Source of the DNA: Silvimonas iriomotensis
Lineage (GTDB): Bacteria; Pseudomonadota; Gammaproteobacteria; Burkholderiales; Chitinibacteraceae
Assembly (NCBI RefSeq): GCF_014645535.1
Contig: NZ_BMLX01000001.1
Span: forward strand, 613,169-677,168
Direction of reading: 5' to 3'
Length of the DNA: 64,000 bases
Shown one piece after another: positions 49,516-59,292 of the stretch; the first letter of the stretch is position 1; the number at the start of each line of letters is the position of its first letter. The notes below the pieces were generated by a model. It saw only the letters and a list, made by a program, of their open reading frames with translations, was not told where the DNA came from and searched no databases. Made by a program: the position numbers and the translations under genes.

Positions 49516-51642
49516 ATGACCTCGAGCATTTCTCCCACCCCTACGCCGACGCCTACACCGACGCCGACGCCCACACCGACTGCATCGCCCACGCCGAGCA
49601 GCAGTATTTCCGGTGGTCTGAGCAGTAGCAGCGGGTTGGGGGCGATTACCTCCATGGGTGTCGGCTCCGGCATTGACGTCTCCGGCATCATTTCGCAGTT
49701 GATGCAGGTTGAGCAGCAACCGTTGCTGGCCTTGCAAAAGCAGGAAGCCAGCTACGACGCGCAGTTGTCTGCACTGGGTACCCTGCAAGGCGCACTGACC
49801 GATTTCCAGAGCACGCTGACCGCGCTGTCTGACCCGACCAAGCTGCAGTTGTCGACGGCAACGCTGGCCAATACCTCGGTGGGCACGGCGACGGCGACCA
49901 ACTCTGCACAGCAGGGCACGCACTCGCTGATCGTCAGCCAGCTGGCACAAAACCAGGTGATTGCCTCGGCGGACGTCAGCAGCCCGAACAACCCGGTCGG
50001 GACAGGTTCGCTGACCATTTCGTTTGGCTCTTACAGCGATTCCGGCGGTTTTTCGGCCAATGCCACGCAACAATCGATCACGGTCAATATCGACTCGACC
50101 AACAACAACCTGTTTGGTCTGCGTGACGCCATCAACGCGGCCAAGGGCGGTGTAACGGCCAGCGTGATCAACGACGGCAACGGTTTCCGTCTGGCGTTGT
50201 CGTCCAACACGTCGGGCGCGGTCAACGGCATGAAGATCACGGCCACGGGCGCCAATGGCGACACCGGCCTGAACGCCTTCACCTATGATCCGGCCTCGAC
50301 CACCAACAGCATGTCGGTGACGCAAAAGGCGCAAGATGCCCAGTTCAGCCTGGACGGGATCAACATCTCCAAGCCGACCAATACCATCAACGACGTGCTC
50401 TCCGGCGTGACGTTGAACCTGACCGGCACCAACACCGACGCCACCACGCTGACCATTGGCACCGATACCACCTCGCTGGTGAAGAACGTGCAGGCCATGG
50501 TCGATGGCTACAACAGTTTCATGTCGCAGCTCTCCAGCCTGACGGGCTACGACACCACCACGCAAACGGCCGGCATTCTGAACGGCCAGTATTCGCTCAA
50601 TTCGATCAAGACCCAGTTGCGCAGCGTGTTCAACAAGGCGCTGGGCGGCAGCAATGCCTACCAGAGCCTGTTCGACGTCGGCGTCGGTTTTGACGATAAG
50701 GGCAACATGACGCTGGATCAGGACAAACTGACCTCGTCCGCGCAGTCCAATCCGCAGGCGATTGCCACGCTGTTTGCATCGGGCACCTCGGTCAGCAAGC
50801 CAGGTTCGGTGACGGTGGTTTCCACCAGCTCCACGCTGACCAAGGCCGGCACCTACGCCATCAACGTGACCAGCCCGGCCAAGCAAGGTACGGTGACGTC
50901 TGGCTCCGGCCTGACTTTCCCGCTGACCATTGGTGCCGATAACGATTTCTTCACCGCCGCCATCGACGGTGTGCAATCGGGCACGGTGAAGCTCACGGAC
51001 GGGACCACCTATAACAACGGCAACGATCTGGCCGCAGCCATCCAGACCGCCCTGAACAATGACTCGGCGATCAAGGCGGCTGGCGTGTCGGCCAACGTCT
51101 CGTTTGCCAATGGCGCGCTGCAGTTTTCCTCCGCGTCTTATGGTTCGACCTCCAGCATCCAGGTCACCACGGCGGCGACTGGCGGTACCAGTGATCCGGC
51201 TTTCCTCTCTGTAACGAACAAGAACACCGGGACGGATGCCGTAGCCACCATTGGCGGCGTGCCTGCCACAGCCACGGGTAACGTGCTGGTCGGCACGGGA
51301 GATGCAGCGGGCATGATTATCAGCCTGGCTCCCGGATCGACCGGTGACATGGGTTCGGTCACCTATAGCCAGGGTTTTTCCTATAATCTGAACCAGGCCA
51401 TCAGCAATATGGTCTCGACCAAGGCCAGCGATAACGGCCTGTTCAAAGGTGTGACCGATAGCATTAACGCCAGCATTACGCGCCTGCAATCGCAAGAAAG
51501 CGAGATGCAGACCCGTCTGGCGCAGGTTCAAGCCAATTATGTGCAGCAGTTCACGGCGATGGACACCACCGTGGGTACGTTGAAGAACACCAGTAGTTAC
51601 CTGACCACCCAACTGGCGAACCTGCCGAAGATCAGCAGCTAA
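49516..51642 (+). CDS. fliD: Flagellar filament cap protein FliD with Thr-Pro leader
   Basis: Pentameric cap at the filament tip that assists flagellin assembly. The conserved N-terminal domain (MGVGSGIDVSGIISQLMQVE) begins only at about residue 47. Before it comes a low-complexity tail of Thr-Pro repeats (about residues 7-26) and a Ser/Gly stretch. AGGAG before ATG 49516 supports inclusion of the tail. Middle domains vary; the C-terminus has the coiled IQ-L-rich segment (MQTRLAQVQANYVQQFTAMD). 708 residues, above the usual 450-670. Followed by fliS and fliT. Confidence 0.92.
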   Translation: MTSSISPTPTPTPTPTPTPTPTASPTPSSSISGGLSSSSGLGAITSMGVGSGIDVSGIISQLMQVEQQPLLALQKQEASYDAQLSALGTLQGALTDFQSTLTALSDPTKLQLSTATLANTSVGTATATNSAQQGTHSLIVSQLAQNQVIASADVSSPNNPVGTGSLTISFGSYSDSGGFSANATQQSITVNIDSTNNNLFGLRDAINAAKGGVTASVINDGNGFRLALSSNTSGAVNGMKITATGANGDTGLNAFTYDPASTTNSMSVTQKAQDAQFSLDGINISKPTNTINDVLSGVTLNLTGTNTDATTLTIGTDTTSLVKNVQAMVDGYNSFMSQLSSLTGYDTTTQTAGILNGQYSLNSIKTQLRSVFNKALGGSNAYQSLFDVGVGFDDKGNMTLDQDKLTSSAQSNPQAIATLFASGTSVSKPGSVTVVSTSSTLTKAGTYAINVTSPAKQGTVTSGSGLTFPLTIGADNDFFTAAIDGVQSGTVKLTDGTTYNNGNDLAAAIQTALNNDSAIKAAGVSANVSFANGALQFSSASYGSTSSIQVTTAATGGTSDPAFLSVTNKNTGTDAVATIGGVPATATGNVLVGTGDAAGMIISLAPGSTGDMGSVTYSQGFSYNLNQAISNMVSTKASDNGLFKGVTDSINASITRLQSQESEMQTRLAQVQANYVQQFTAMDTTVGTLKNTSSYLTTQLANLPKISS

Positions 51643-51707
51643 GCGGGCAGGGCAGCGCCGCCGGGTTTGTCCCGGCGGGTGGTTGTGGTTAGATTTGGAG
51701 ATGTGGC

Positions 51708-52193
51708 ATGAGTTATGCCGTCAAGAAAGCGCTGGCGTCGTATGGCCAGAACAGTGTGGATATGGCCGTGGCATCGGCCAGCCCGCTCAAACTGGTCGTC
51801 ATGTTGTACGAAGGCGCGATCAAGGCCGTCGGGCTGGCAAAGCACCATATGCAGGCCGGCAACATTGCCGACAAGGGCCAGTCGATCAGCAAGGCCATTG
51901 CGATCATCGACGAAGGCCTGCGCCAGTCGCTGGACGTGGAAAAAGGCGGTGAGCTGGGCAAGAATCTGGATGCCTTGTACGAGCACATGGTTGCCCAGTT
52001 GTTCAAAGCCAACATCGAGAACAACGTGCAGATTCTCGATCACGTGAACAAATTGCTGATCGATCTGAAATCAGCCTGGGACACCATCGAACAGAACAGC
52101 CGTGGCACCACCGTAACACCGCCGCCGCCTGCCACGCCCGCCCCGGGTGACGACGCCGCCAATCGCAGCGCACTGAGTTATGGTCGCGCCTGA
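51708..52193 (+). CDS. fliS: Flagellin export chaperone FliS
   Basis: Cytoplasmic chaperone of flagellin. The four-helix pattern of FliS is evident, with SPLKLVVMLYEGAIKA (residues 25-40) and GKNLDALYEHMVAQLFKANI (84-103). The C-terminal 30 residues are Pro/Ala-rich. 161 residues, slightly longer than the usual 130. It is followed with a short overlap or two-base gap by fliT. Confidence 0.92.
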   Translation: MSYAVKKALASYGQNSVDMAVASASPLKLVVMLYEGAIKAVGLAKHHMQAGNIADKGQSISKAIAIIDEGLRQSLDVEKGGELGKNLDALYEHMVAQLFKANIENNVQILDHVNKLLIDLKSAWDTIEQNSRGTTVTPPPPATPAPGDDAANRSALSYGRA

Positions 52194-52500
52194 TATGCAG
52201 GCAGTCTATGGTGAAATGGAAGCGTGCTGCGCGCGGATGCTGTTGAGTGCGCAATCGAAAGACTGGGATGATTTTCTGCAGACCGCGGGCCGGTTCAACG
52301 AGATCAGCAACACGCTGGGTGATGTAGACTGGCAGGGCATGCAGCAAGACCAGCGCGAGACACTGGCGATGCTGATGCGTACTGCGCAGGCGCAGATCGA
52401 CGCGATTGTTCCGCTGGCCATGGCGCGGCGGCAAGAATTGGTGGGTTCGATCCGTAGCCTGCAAACGGGCGACAAAATGCGGCGCATGTACGGTAGTTAA
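52180..52500 (+). CDS. fliT: FliT-like flagellar chaperone
   Basis: A 106-residue (or 101, if ATG 52195 is used) all-helical protein at the classical position after fliS. In enteric bacteria FliT chaperones FliD and restrains FlhDC; only its helical composition, size and context support the name here. Starting at 52180 would overlap the fliS end by 14 bases. A short hairpin with TTTT follows. Confidence 0.7.
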   Translation: MVAPDMQAVYGEMEACCARMLLSAQSKDWDDFLQTAGRFNEISNTLGDVDWQGMQQDQRETLAMLMRTAQAQIDAIVPLAMARRQELVGSIRSLQTGDKMRRMYGS

Positions 52501-52519
52501 CCGGCGTGTCGCCGGTTTT
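52501..52519 (+). terminator. Short hairpin with T run after fliT
   Basis: CCGGCG-TGT-CGCCGG followed by TTTT directly after the fliT stop; a compact intrinsic terminator or partial attenuator before the next genes. Confidence 0.6.
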
Positions 52520-52539
52520 AACTGTGACAGAGGCGGCAC

Positions 52540-52968
52540 GTGAACGGCATCCTGATTACCTGGCCACAACTACTGTATGCAGGGCTCGCGCTCCTGGTTT
52601 TTTATGTGGCCGAGCTTTTGTTGTTTTTACGCAAAGCCAATTCGCCCCATCATCTTTCCCGCCAGACCCAGCAGCGGATTGAAACCATGTCCGGTGAAAT
52701 GGCCGCTTTGCGCCAGGAGCTTGAACTCCTGAAAGTGCGTCTGGCTGCCAACAGCATGCAGCAGGCCTGGGCGGTTGAACACCACGGCGATGCTGGCGTG
52801 GCCGATACCACCGCCGTTGCCCAGCCCCTGACCGAAACCCCATACGCCCACGCTATTCGTCTTGCCCGCACGGGTGCGGATTCTGCCGCCGTGGCGCAGC
52901 AATGCGGTATCTCGCGCGGTGAGGCTGATCTGATCGTGGCGCTGTATCGCGCCGAAGGATTGCGCTGA
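52540..52968 (+). CDS. DUF2802 membrane protein
   Basis: A 142-residue protein starting with GTG, with AGAGGCGG upstream. One N-terminal TM helix (about residues 8-30) is followed by a coiled coil (about 45-70) and a C-terminal HTH-like ISRGEADLIVALYRAEG segment typical of DUF2802. These genes often lie in flagellar clusters of beta- and gammaproteobacteria. Function unknown. Confidence 0.75.
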   Translation: MNGILITWPQLLYAGLALLVFYVAELLLFLRKANSPHHLSRQTQQRIETMSGEMAALRQELELLKVRLAANSMQQAWAVEHHGDAGVADTTAVAQPLTETPYAHAIRLARTGADSAAVAQQCGISRGEADLIVALYRAEGLR

Positions 52969-52971
52969 CTC

Positions 52972-54096
52972 ATGCTGCCCGGTAACGCAATCGTCACCCT
53001 GCAGGCGCTCCTCCTCAACAATTCCACACAAACGCCAGAGGCCCGGCCGGATCTTGGCGCACTGTTCACGCAAGGCGAGCAAGTTTCCGCCACGGTGATG
53101 GGCGCGCTGGGTAACGGCCGCTTTGCGGTCCAGATCAACAACCAGTTGCTGGACCTCAACCTGCCGGCGGGGGCCACCGCCGGTGAAAAACTCGATCTGA
53201 CCGTGCTGGCCAACCGGCCGACGCTGACTTTTGCGTTGTCGAGCGCGACCTCGCCCGATTATCACCCGGGTGTGTCGACCGAGTTCTCCAATGGCGCCCG
53301 GTATCTGTCTGATCTGCTCAATGCGGGCAACAACAAGGCAGGCACGACCGCACAAACGGCACAAACCAGCGCGGCTGCACCGTTGTTTGAAGGCGCGCCC
53401 AACGCGGCAGACCTGGCCGGCAAACTGGCGCAAACCCTGGATCAATCCGGCCTGTTTTATGAGTCGCACCAGGCCCAGTGGGTGGATGGCCAGCGCAGCC
53501 TGCAAACGCTGCAGCAAGAGCCGCAAGCCCGCCTGGCGCAGCAAGCCTCAACCCAGACCGCCGCGGCGACGGACAGCAAAACCGCCTCGACCCTGATCAA
53601 GGATTTGACCAGCCAGGATGTGGCCAGCATGAAAGCGGCCAGCACGGCGGCAGGCAACCGGCCCGATTTGTCTGGTGCCAACATGAATCACCTTACCGGT
53701 ACGCCAGATCAGCAAGCGGCGCTGGCCGGTCTTGTGCAACGGCAACTGGATGCCATCGACCGCCAGGCCATTCTGTGGCAAGGCCAGGCGTGGCCAGGCC
53801 AGCAAATGCAATGGAGCGTGCAGGCTGATGACCAGGGCCGCAATGCGGCCTACGCGGATCCGGCCGACCGGCAATGGCGCACCACGCTGAATCTGGATAT
53901 GCCGCACCTGGGCCACGTGGCGATCAGCGCCGTGCTGTATCAGGGCCAGTTCAACCTGCAATTCAAGGCCTCGCCCGAGGCCATCAAGGAATTGCAGTCG
54001 GCCCAGTCCGCGCTGGATAACCAGTTTGAAGGCGCCGGGCTGGAGCTGGCTTCGGTCGCCTTTGCCAGCGTGAAGGAGCCCGCCGATGGCCAGTAA
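52972..54096 (+). CDS. FliK-like hook-length control protein
   Basis: A 374-residue protein. The N-terminal third is moderately ordered, the middle (about 110-240) is Ala/Gln/Thr-rich and probably flexible, and the C-terminal part (about 265-374) resembles the flagellar hook-length control domain (NLDMPHLGHVAISAVLYQGQFNL). Starts three bases after the DUF2802 gene. The classical FliK ruler/switch role fits the neighbouring FlhB-like gene, but this could be a FliK paralogue. Confidence 0.7.
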   Translation: MLPGNAIVTLQALLLNNSTQTPEARPDLGALFTQGEQVSATVMGALGNGRFAVQINNQLLDLNLPAGATAGEKLDLTVLANRPTLTFALSSATSPDYHPGVSTEFSNGARYLSDLLNAGNNKAGTTAQTAQTSAAAPLFEGAPNAADLAGKLAQTLDQSGLFYESHQAQWVDGQRSLQTLQQEPQARLAQQASTQTAAATDSKTASTLIKDLTSQDVASMKAASTAAGNRPDLSGANMNHLTGTPDQQAALAGLVQRQLDAIDRQAILWQGQAWPGQQMQWSVQADDQGRNAAYADPADRQWRTTLNLDMPHLGHVAISAVLYQGQFNLQFKASPEAIKELQSAQSALDNQFEGAGLELASVAFASVKEPADGQ

Positions 54097-54454
54097 GCCT
54101 GACGCCCGCGCGCGCGCCGTGGCGCTGGCGTATACCGAGGGTTCCACGCCGCGGGTGGTGGCGACGGGCAAGGGGCTGGTAGCCCAGGCCATCATTGAAA
54201 AAGCCCGCGAGGCCGGCGTGTTCGTGCACCAGTCGCCCGAACTGGTCTCGTTGTTGTCGCAGCTTGATCTGGATGACCATATCCCGGCCTCGCTGTACCG
54301 CGCGGTTGCCGAATTGCTGGCCTTTGTGTATCTGGTCGAGCAGGGTAATGATGTGGCCGCGCCGGTTTTTTCTTTGCCGCCGCCTGAAGCCCCGGCCGAG
54401 ACAGCGTCGGCTGCGGCCTCTGGCGAGCCGGCCGATATCGCCCGGCAACCCTGA
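54086..54454 (+). CDS. FlhB C-terminal-like protein (FlhX type)
   Basis: A 122-residue protein corresponding to the cytoplasmic C-terminal part of FlhB/YscU downstream of the NPTH cleavage site: AVALAYTEGSTPRVVATGKG, then AREAGVFVHQSPELVSLLSQ and IPASLYRAVAELLAFVYLV. It lacks NPTH itself and the transmembrane part. Such FlhX proteins can substitute for the cleaved FlhB tail in export. The start overlaps the fliK-like stop by 11 bases. Confidence 0.8.
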   Translation: MASKPDARARAVALAYTEGSTPRVVATGKGLVAQAIIEKAREAGVFVHQSPELVSLLSQLDLDDHIPASLYRAVAELLAFVYLVEQGNDVAAPVFSLPPPEAPAETASAAASGEPADIARQP

Positions 54455-54520
54455 TCAGTCCGCATCCATCTGCGCCAGTCGTTGCTAGAATGGCGTCTTG
54501 TTTTTGTTTCAATGACCCCT

Positions 54521-56371
54521 ATGTCCGATCCCGCAATCAATCCTGAAAGCCTGGAAGCGCGCAGCGAGCGCCTGCTGGCCGTCGTCAAGGCGCTGCCCAA
54601 TCTGCCTGGCGTATACCGCATGCTGGCGCAGGACGGCACAGTGCTTTACGTCGGCAAGGCCATCAGTCTGAAGCGGCGGGTGGGGTCTTATTTCCAGAAG
54701 AACGACCACAGCCCGCGTATCAAGCTGATGCTCACCCAGGTGGACCGGATTGAAACCACGGTGGTGCGCTCTGAAGCCGAAGCGCTGGTGCTGGAAAACA
54801 ACCTGATCAAGGCGCTGGGCCCGCGTTACAACATCCTGTTTCGCGATGACAAGAGTTACCCCTATCTGGTCGTGACCGGGCACAAAAGCCCGCGACTGGC
54901 CTATTACCGGGGCACGCTGGACAAGCGCAACCAGTATTTCGGGCCGTTTCCGAACGGTTATGTGGTGAAAGAAAGCATCCAGATGCTGCAGAAAGTGTTC
55001 AAGCTGCGCACCTGTGAAGACAGCGTGTACGCCAACCGCTCGCGCCCCTGTTTGCTGTACCAGATCAAGCGCTGTTCGGCGCCCTGTGTGGATCACATTT
55101 CGGCCGAAGACTACCGGCGCGATGTGCATAACGCGGTGCTGTTTCTCAACGGTCAGGCCAACGCTTTGCTGAAAGAGCTGGAAGCCCGCATGGCGGCCGC
55201 GTCGGAAGCGTGGAATTTTGAAGAAGCCGCCAGCGTGCGCGACCAGATCCAGGCGCTGGCGCGTATCCAGGAAAAACAGTTTGTTTCCAGCAATACCAGC
55301 GAACTGGATGCCGACATTGTCGCGGCCGTGGTCAAGGATGGCGCGGTCTGCCTGAACCTGGCCATGGTGCGCGGTGGCCGCCATGTGGGCGACAAGAACC
55401 TGTTCCCCAGCAACGCGGCCGATTACGACGATGCCGAAGCGCTGGAAGCCTTCCTCGCCCAGCATTATCTGGATCGCAACGTGCCGCCGGTGGTGATCTG
55501 TACGCCGCCGCCGGCCAATGCCGAAGTGCTGACCCAGTTGCTGAGCGATCAGGCTGGCCGCAAGGTGGCGATCAACAGCAATCCCAATGGCGAGCGCCGT
55601 GTGTGGCTGGAGATGGCGCGCAAGAATGCCGAACTGGCCATCACCCAGCGCAATACCCATTCGGCCAGCCAGGCCGGACGCCTGCAAGCGCTGATCGAGG
55701 CACTGGATTTGCCCGATGAAACCCAGCGCATTGAATGCTTTGATATCTCCCACACCATGGGCGAGGCGACGGTGGCGTCGTGCGTGGTATTTGATGATGG
55801 CGATATCCAGCCCGGCCAGTATCGGCGCTACAACATCACCGGCATTACCGGTGGGGATGATTACGCTGCCATGCGCCAGGTGTTGACCCGCCGCTACGGC
55901 AAAATTGCGGCGGGCGAGGGCAAGGTGCCGGACGTGGTGCTGATCGACGGCGGCAAGGGCCAGCTGGCCATGGCAGAGCAAGTCATGGCAGAAGTCGGCC
56001 TGACCCAGCCGATCCTGATTGGCGTGGCCAAGGGCGAAACGCGCAAGGCCGGTCTGGAACAACTGATTTTCGCCACCACGCATGAAAGCGTGCAATTGCC
56101 GCGTGATCACGCCGGTTTGCACCTGGTACAGCAGATTCGGGATGAATCGCACCGTTTTGCCATTACCGGCCACCGTGCCAAGCGTGCCAAGGCGCGGGTG
56201 GCATCCAGTCTGGAAGAGATTGAAGGCATCGGCCCCAAGCGCCGCCAGAAATTGCTGGCGCGCTTTGGTGGCTTGCAAGGGGTGAAGGCCGCCAGCGTGG
56301 ATGACCTGATCCAGGTGGAGGGCATCAACCGCGATCTGGCGGAGAAAATCTACGGGGCACTGCGCGGGTAA
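54521..56371 (+). CDS. uvrC: UvrABC system protein C
   Basis: Nucleotide excision repair nuclease making both incisions. GIY-YIG domain (about residues 25-105; [18 protein letters not shown]), cysteine-containing region [16 protein letters not shown] motif (about 205-240), RNase H-like C-terminal nuclease ([20 protein letters not shown]) and tandem helix-hairpin-helix ([18 protein letters not shown]). The frame opens at a TTG at 54482; ATG 54521 is preferred, though ATG 54512 is also possible. A TAGAAT -10-like element at about 54485 lies upstream. Length 616. Confidence 0.95.
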   Translation: MSDPAINPESLEARSERLLAVVKALPNLPGVYRMLAQDGTVLYVGKAISLKRRVGSYFQKNDHSPRIKLMLTQVDRIETTVVRSEAEALVLENNLIKALGPRYNILFRDDKSYPYLVVTGHKSPRLAYYRGTLDKRNQYFGPFPNGYVVKESIQMLQKVFKLRTCEDSVYANRSRPCLLYQIKRCSAPCVDHISAEDYRRDVHNAVLFLNGQANALLKELEARMAAASEAWNFEEAASVRDQIQALARIQEKQFVSSNTSELDADIVAAVVKDGAVCLNLAMVRGGRHVGDKNLFPSNAADYDDAEALEAFLAQHYLDRNVPPVVICTPPPANAEVLTQLLSDQAGRKVAINSNPNGERRVWLEMARKNAELAITQRNTHSASQAGRLQALIEALDLPDETQRIECFDISHTMGEATVASCVVFDDGDIQPGQYRRYNITGITGGDDYAAMRQVLTRRYGKIAAGEGKVPDVVLIDGGKGQLAMAEQVMAEVGLTQPILIGVAKGETRKAGLEQLIFATTHESVQLPRDHAGLHLVQQIRDESHRFAITGHRAKRAKARVASSLEEIEGIGPKRRQKLLARFGGLQGVKAASVDDLIQVEGINRDLAEKIYGALRG

Positions 56372-56488
56372 GCGTGTTGCTTTGCCGCCTGCAATCTGGC
56401 GGCAACGGCGGGGCGAAAGCGTAAGGTTTCGCCCCGAAAGCCGCGCACCTGTTAGAATGCTGACTTTTATGCGATCTGGCCATCCGCA

Positions 56489-57058
56489 ATGCCTTTCAAC
56501 TTGCCGATTTTCCTGACCTGGTTACGTGTTGCAGCCATTCCGGTATTTGTCGGTTTGTTCTATCTGCCTGATTCGGTCATCTCCATGCCCATGAAGAACA
56601 TGACCGGGGCGATCATCTTTGCGGTGGCAGCGCTGACAGACTGGTTTGACGGCTTCCTGGCCCGTCGCTGGAACCAGACCTCTTCCTTTGGCGCGTTTCT
56701 TGATCCGGTGGCTGACAAACTCATGGTCGCCGCCGCGTTGATCCTGCTGGTCGAGTTGATGCGTGCGCCGTCCTGGCTGGCGGTGATCATCATCGGCCGT
56801 GAAATCACCATTTCTGCCCTGCGCGAGTGGATGGCCCAACTGGGCAAGTCCAAAAGTGTGGCGGTGGCCTATATCGGCAAGCTGAAAACCACGGCGCAGA
56901 TGGTCGCCATCTTGCTGCTGCTGTGGCAAAGCAACTTCATTCCCGGCCTGTCTACCCAGGCTGTCGGTACGGCTGCGCTGTATATCGCCGGTCTGCTGAC
57001 CATTGTGTCGATGTTCTACTACCTGCGCGTCGCCGCAGAACAGTTCCGCAGCGCCTGA
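56489..57058 (+). CDS. pgsA: CDP-diacylglycerol-glycerol-3-phosphate phosphatidyltransferase
   Basis: Inner-membrane enzyme making phosphatidylglycerol phosphate. It has the CDP-alcohol phosphotransferase signature D-G-x2-A-R-x8-G-x3-D-x3-D as DGFLARRWNQTSSFGAFLD, continuing PVAD (about residues 55-77). About five TM helices. 189 residues, typical. uvrC-pgsA adjacency is common in proteobacteria. Convergent with the HD-GYP gene, with only ten bases between stops. Confidence 0.95.
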   Translation: MPFNLPIFLTWLRVAAIPVFVGLFYLPDSVISMPMKNMTGAIIFAVAALTDWFDGFLARRWNQTSSFGAFLDPVADKLMVAAALILLVELMRAPSWLAVIIIGREITISALREWMAQLGKSKSVAVAYIGKLKTTAQMVAILLLLWQSNFIPGLSTQAVGTAALYIAGLLTIVSMFYYLRVAAEQFRSA

Positions 57059-57068
57059 CGGATTGGCT

Positions 57069-57923
57069 TTAGCCGCTGACGCGGACTGACTCGCCCAGTG
57101 CGGTGCGGATGGTGTGCGCCATGGCGCGCACGAGGTCAGGGTCCAGTTGCAGTGGCGGAGCGCTTTCTTTTTCTGGCAGCGGCACCAGCATCCAGTCTTC
57201 ATGATTGCCAACCACCTTGATCCGCGTGCGGCAAGCGGGGCAGGCGACGATGTCGCCACTGCGGGTGCGGCGCGGCACCGCAATGATCGGGCCGCAACTG
57301 GGGCAACTTTGCAGCCGCACGCCAGGCTCTGAATGGCCGACCACCTCATCAAACACGCCCGTCCGGCCCATTTCAATAAACCGCTCGCCCAGTACGCGGT
57401 CAAACTGGGTATCGAGCTTGCTCTGGATGATGTCCAGCGCCGTGTTGATCGGCATGCCCTGGCGATACGGCCGGGTCGATGTCATGGCATCAAACGCGTC
57501 CGCAATGCCGACAATGCCGGCCGCCAGCGGAATATCCTCGCCGGCCAGCCCTTGCGGGTAGCCTTTGCCGTCCGGGGTTTCGTGATGCTTGAGCACTGCG
57601 TCGATCGCCAGATAAGCCAGCGGATGGTTGCCCAGCAATCGCGCGCCGGTTTCCGGGTGGGTGCGGATGGTGGCGTATTCCTCGTCGGTCAGCGGGCCGG
57701 GTTTGTGCAAAATGGCGTCAGGCACGCCAATCTTGCCCAGATCATGCAAAAAGCCGCCCAGCGTGATTTGCGCCACGGCTTCGGGCGGCAAGCCCAGATC
57801 CTGCGCCATCAGGTAAGACAATTGGGAAACACGCCACAGATGCCCGCCGGTATAAGGATCACGGGCTTCCACAAGAGAGGCCATGGTGAACAGACTGTTA
57901 AGCAGGTGGGCGACAAGATCCAT
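57069..57923 (-). CDS. HD-GYP domain protein with C-terminal zinc ribbon
   Basis: Putative cyclic di-GMP phosphodiesterase. The HD-GYP core (about residues 10-190) has the HD pair in FLHDLGKIGVPDAIL, a KHHETPDGKGYP segment carrying the GYP motif, and the downstream ADAFDAMTSTRPYR. The C-terminal about 80 residues carry CPSCG and CPAC pairs, consistent with a zinc-ribbon fold absent from most family members. No receiver domain or membrane segment. It may work opposite the diguanylate cyclase at 22078. Confidence 0.87.
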   Translation of the reverse strand: MDLVAHLLNSLFTMASLVEARDPYTGGHLWRVSQLSYLMAQDLGLPPEAVAQITLGGFLHDLGKIGVPDAILHKPGPLTDEEYATIRTHPETGARLLGNHPLAYLAIDAVLKHHETPDGKGYPQGLAGEDIPLAAGIVGIADAFDAMTSTRPYRQGMPINTALDIIQSKLDTQFDRVLGERFIEMGRTGVFDEVVGHSEPGVRLQSCPSCGPIIAVPRRTRSGDIVACPACRTRIKVVGNHEDWMLVPLPEKESAPPLQLDPDLVRAMAHTIRTALGESVRVSG

Positions 57924-58081
57924 ACCGGGGTGGCAGCCTTCTCAAGTTGTTTGTTAAATGTAGATGAACAGCGCTGGTCAGTTGGTCGGCCTTCAAGCGT
58001 ATTTATGACAACAAAATTGCCTGCTTGCCGAATTACAATCGATCCCCTCGCAAGCAGAACGGCATTGCACGGAAGAAACTG

Positions 58082-59098
58082 ATGATTATCGTAATGAGCA
58101 CCGGCGCGACTGACGCGCAAATCCAGGGCGTGATTGCCGAAATCCACAAAGCCGGATTGCGTGAGCATCTCTCACGCGGGGCCGAGCTTACCTTGATCGG
58201 CGCCATTGGCGATGAAGACAAACTGGATGCAGCGCATCTGGAAATGCTGCCAGGCGTGACGCGCGTCAATCGCATCACCAAGCCCTACAAAATCGTCTCG
58301 CGCGATACGCATCCGGCGGGTTCGGTCATCCGTGTGCGGGGCATTCCCATCGGGGGCGAACAAATTCAGGTGATCGGCGGGCCGTGTTCGGTAGAAACGC
58401 CGGAACAGATGGCCTTGTCGGCGCAGGCCGTGGCCGATGCCGGCTGCCGCATGATGCGCGGCGGCGCGTTCAAGCCGCGCACCAGCCCGTATACCTTTCA
58501 GGGGCTGGGCGTTCAGGGCCTGGACTACCTGCAACAGGCCGCGCGCCAGCATAACCTGCCCATCGTCACTGAACTGATGGACGTGCGCATGCTCGACACC
58601 TTCATGGAGTACGACGTTGACGTCATCCAGATTGGCGCGCGCAACATGCAGAACTTTGATCTGCTCAAAGAAGTAGGGCGCGTCAACAAACCGGTCATCC
58701 TCAAGCGCGGCCTCTCTGCCACGGTGTCAGAATGGTTGATGTCGGCCGAATACATTGCCGCGGGCGGCAACCACAACATCATCTTTTGCGAGCGTGGCAT
58801 CCGTACCTTTGAAACGGCCTACCGCAACGTGCTGGATGTCACCGCCATTCCGGTACTCAAGCGCGAAACCCATCTGCCGGTCATCGTTGACCCGAGTCAC
58901 GCCGGTGGCAAAGCCTGGATGGTGCCGGCGCTGGCGCAAGCTGCGGTCGCCGCCGGTGCGGATGGTCTGCTGATCGAAATGCATCCCAACCCGTGCGAAG
59001 CCTGGTGTGATGCCGATCAGGCGCTGGCGCCGGATGAACTCAACAAACTGATGACCACGCTGCGCGCGATTGCAACGGCAGTGGGGCGCAGTTTGTAA
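58082..59098 (+). CDS. aroF: DAHP synthase (3-deoxy-7-phosphoheptulonate synthase), type I beta
   Basis: First enzyme of aromatic amino acid synthesis. An N-terminal ferredoxin-like domain (about residues 1-70; MIIVMSTGATDAQIQGVI) precedes the catalytic barrel with GGPCSVE, RGGAFKPRTSPYTFQG, DVIQIGARNMQNF, HPSHAGGK-like DPSHAGGK and LIEMHPNP. This is the B. subtilis-like subtype whose added domain mediates feedback control. ATG 58082 follows GGAAG; a longer frame starts at 58025. 338 residues. The symbol is by subtype only. tyrA follows two genes on. Confidence 0.92.
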   Translation: MIIVMSTGATDAQIQGVIAEIHKAGLREHLSRGAELTLIGAIGDEDKLDAAHLEMLPGVTRVNRITKPYKIVSRDTHPAGSVIRVRGIPIGGEQIQVIGGPCSVETPEQMALSAQAVADAGCRMMRGGAFKPRTSPYTFQGLGVQGLDYLQQAARQHNLPIVTELMDVRMLDTFMEYDVDVIQIGARNMQNFDLLKEVGRVNKPVILKRGLSATVSEWLMSAEYIAAGGNHNIIFCERGIRTFETAYRNVLDVTAIPVLKRETHLPVIVDPSHAGGKAWMVPALAQAAVAAGADGLLIEMHPNPCEAWCDADQALAPDELNKLMTTLRAIATAVGRSL

Positions 59099-59292
59099 GC
59101 CGCCACGCGCGATCTACCCGAAGGTGGATGGTCGGGCGGGCGTCGGCGGTGCGTGGCGCTTGGCGCTGAACGCGAATGCCAACAAAACAGCCAGAAAAGC
59201 ACAATCTCCGGGTAAAATTCCCGCCAACGTCATAAAACCTGCTCGCCTTCCTGTGGTCGCACAGGTTTATCGATAAAAACAGGAGCCATGTC

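Noticed and set aside
49510-51612. 700-residue minus-strand frame opposite fliD
   Set aside because: Shadow of fliD; composition dominated by Arg/Gly/Ala with no motif.
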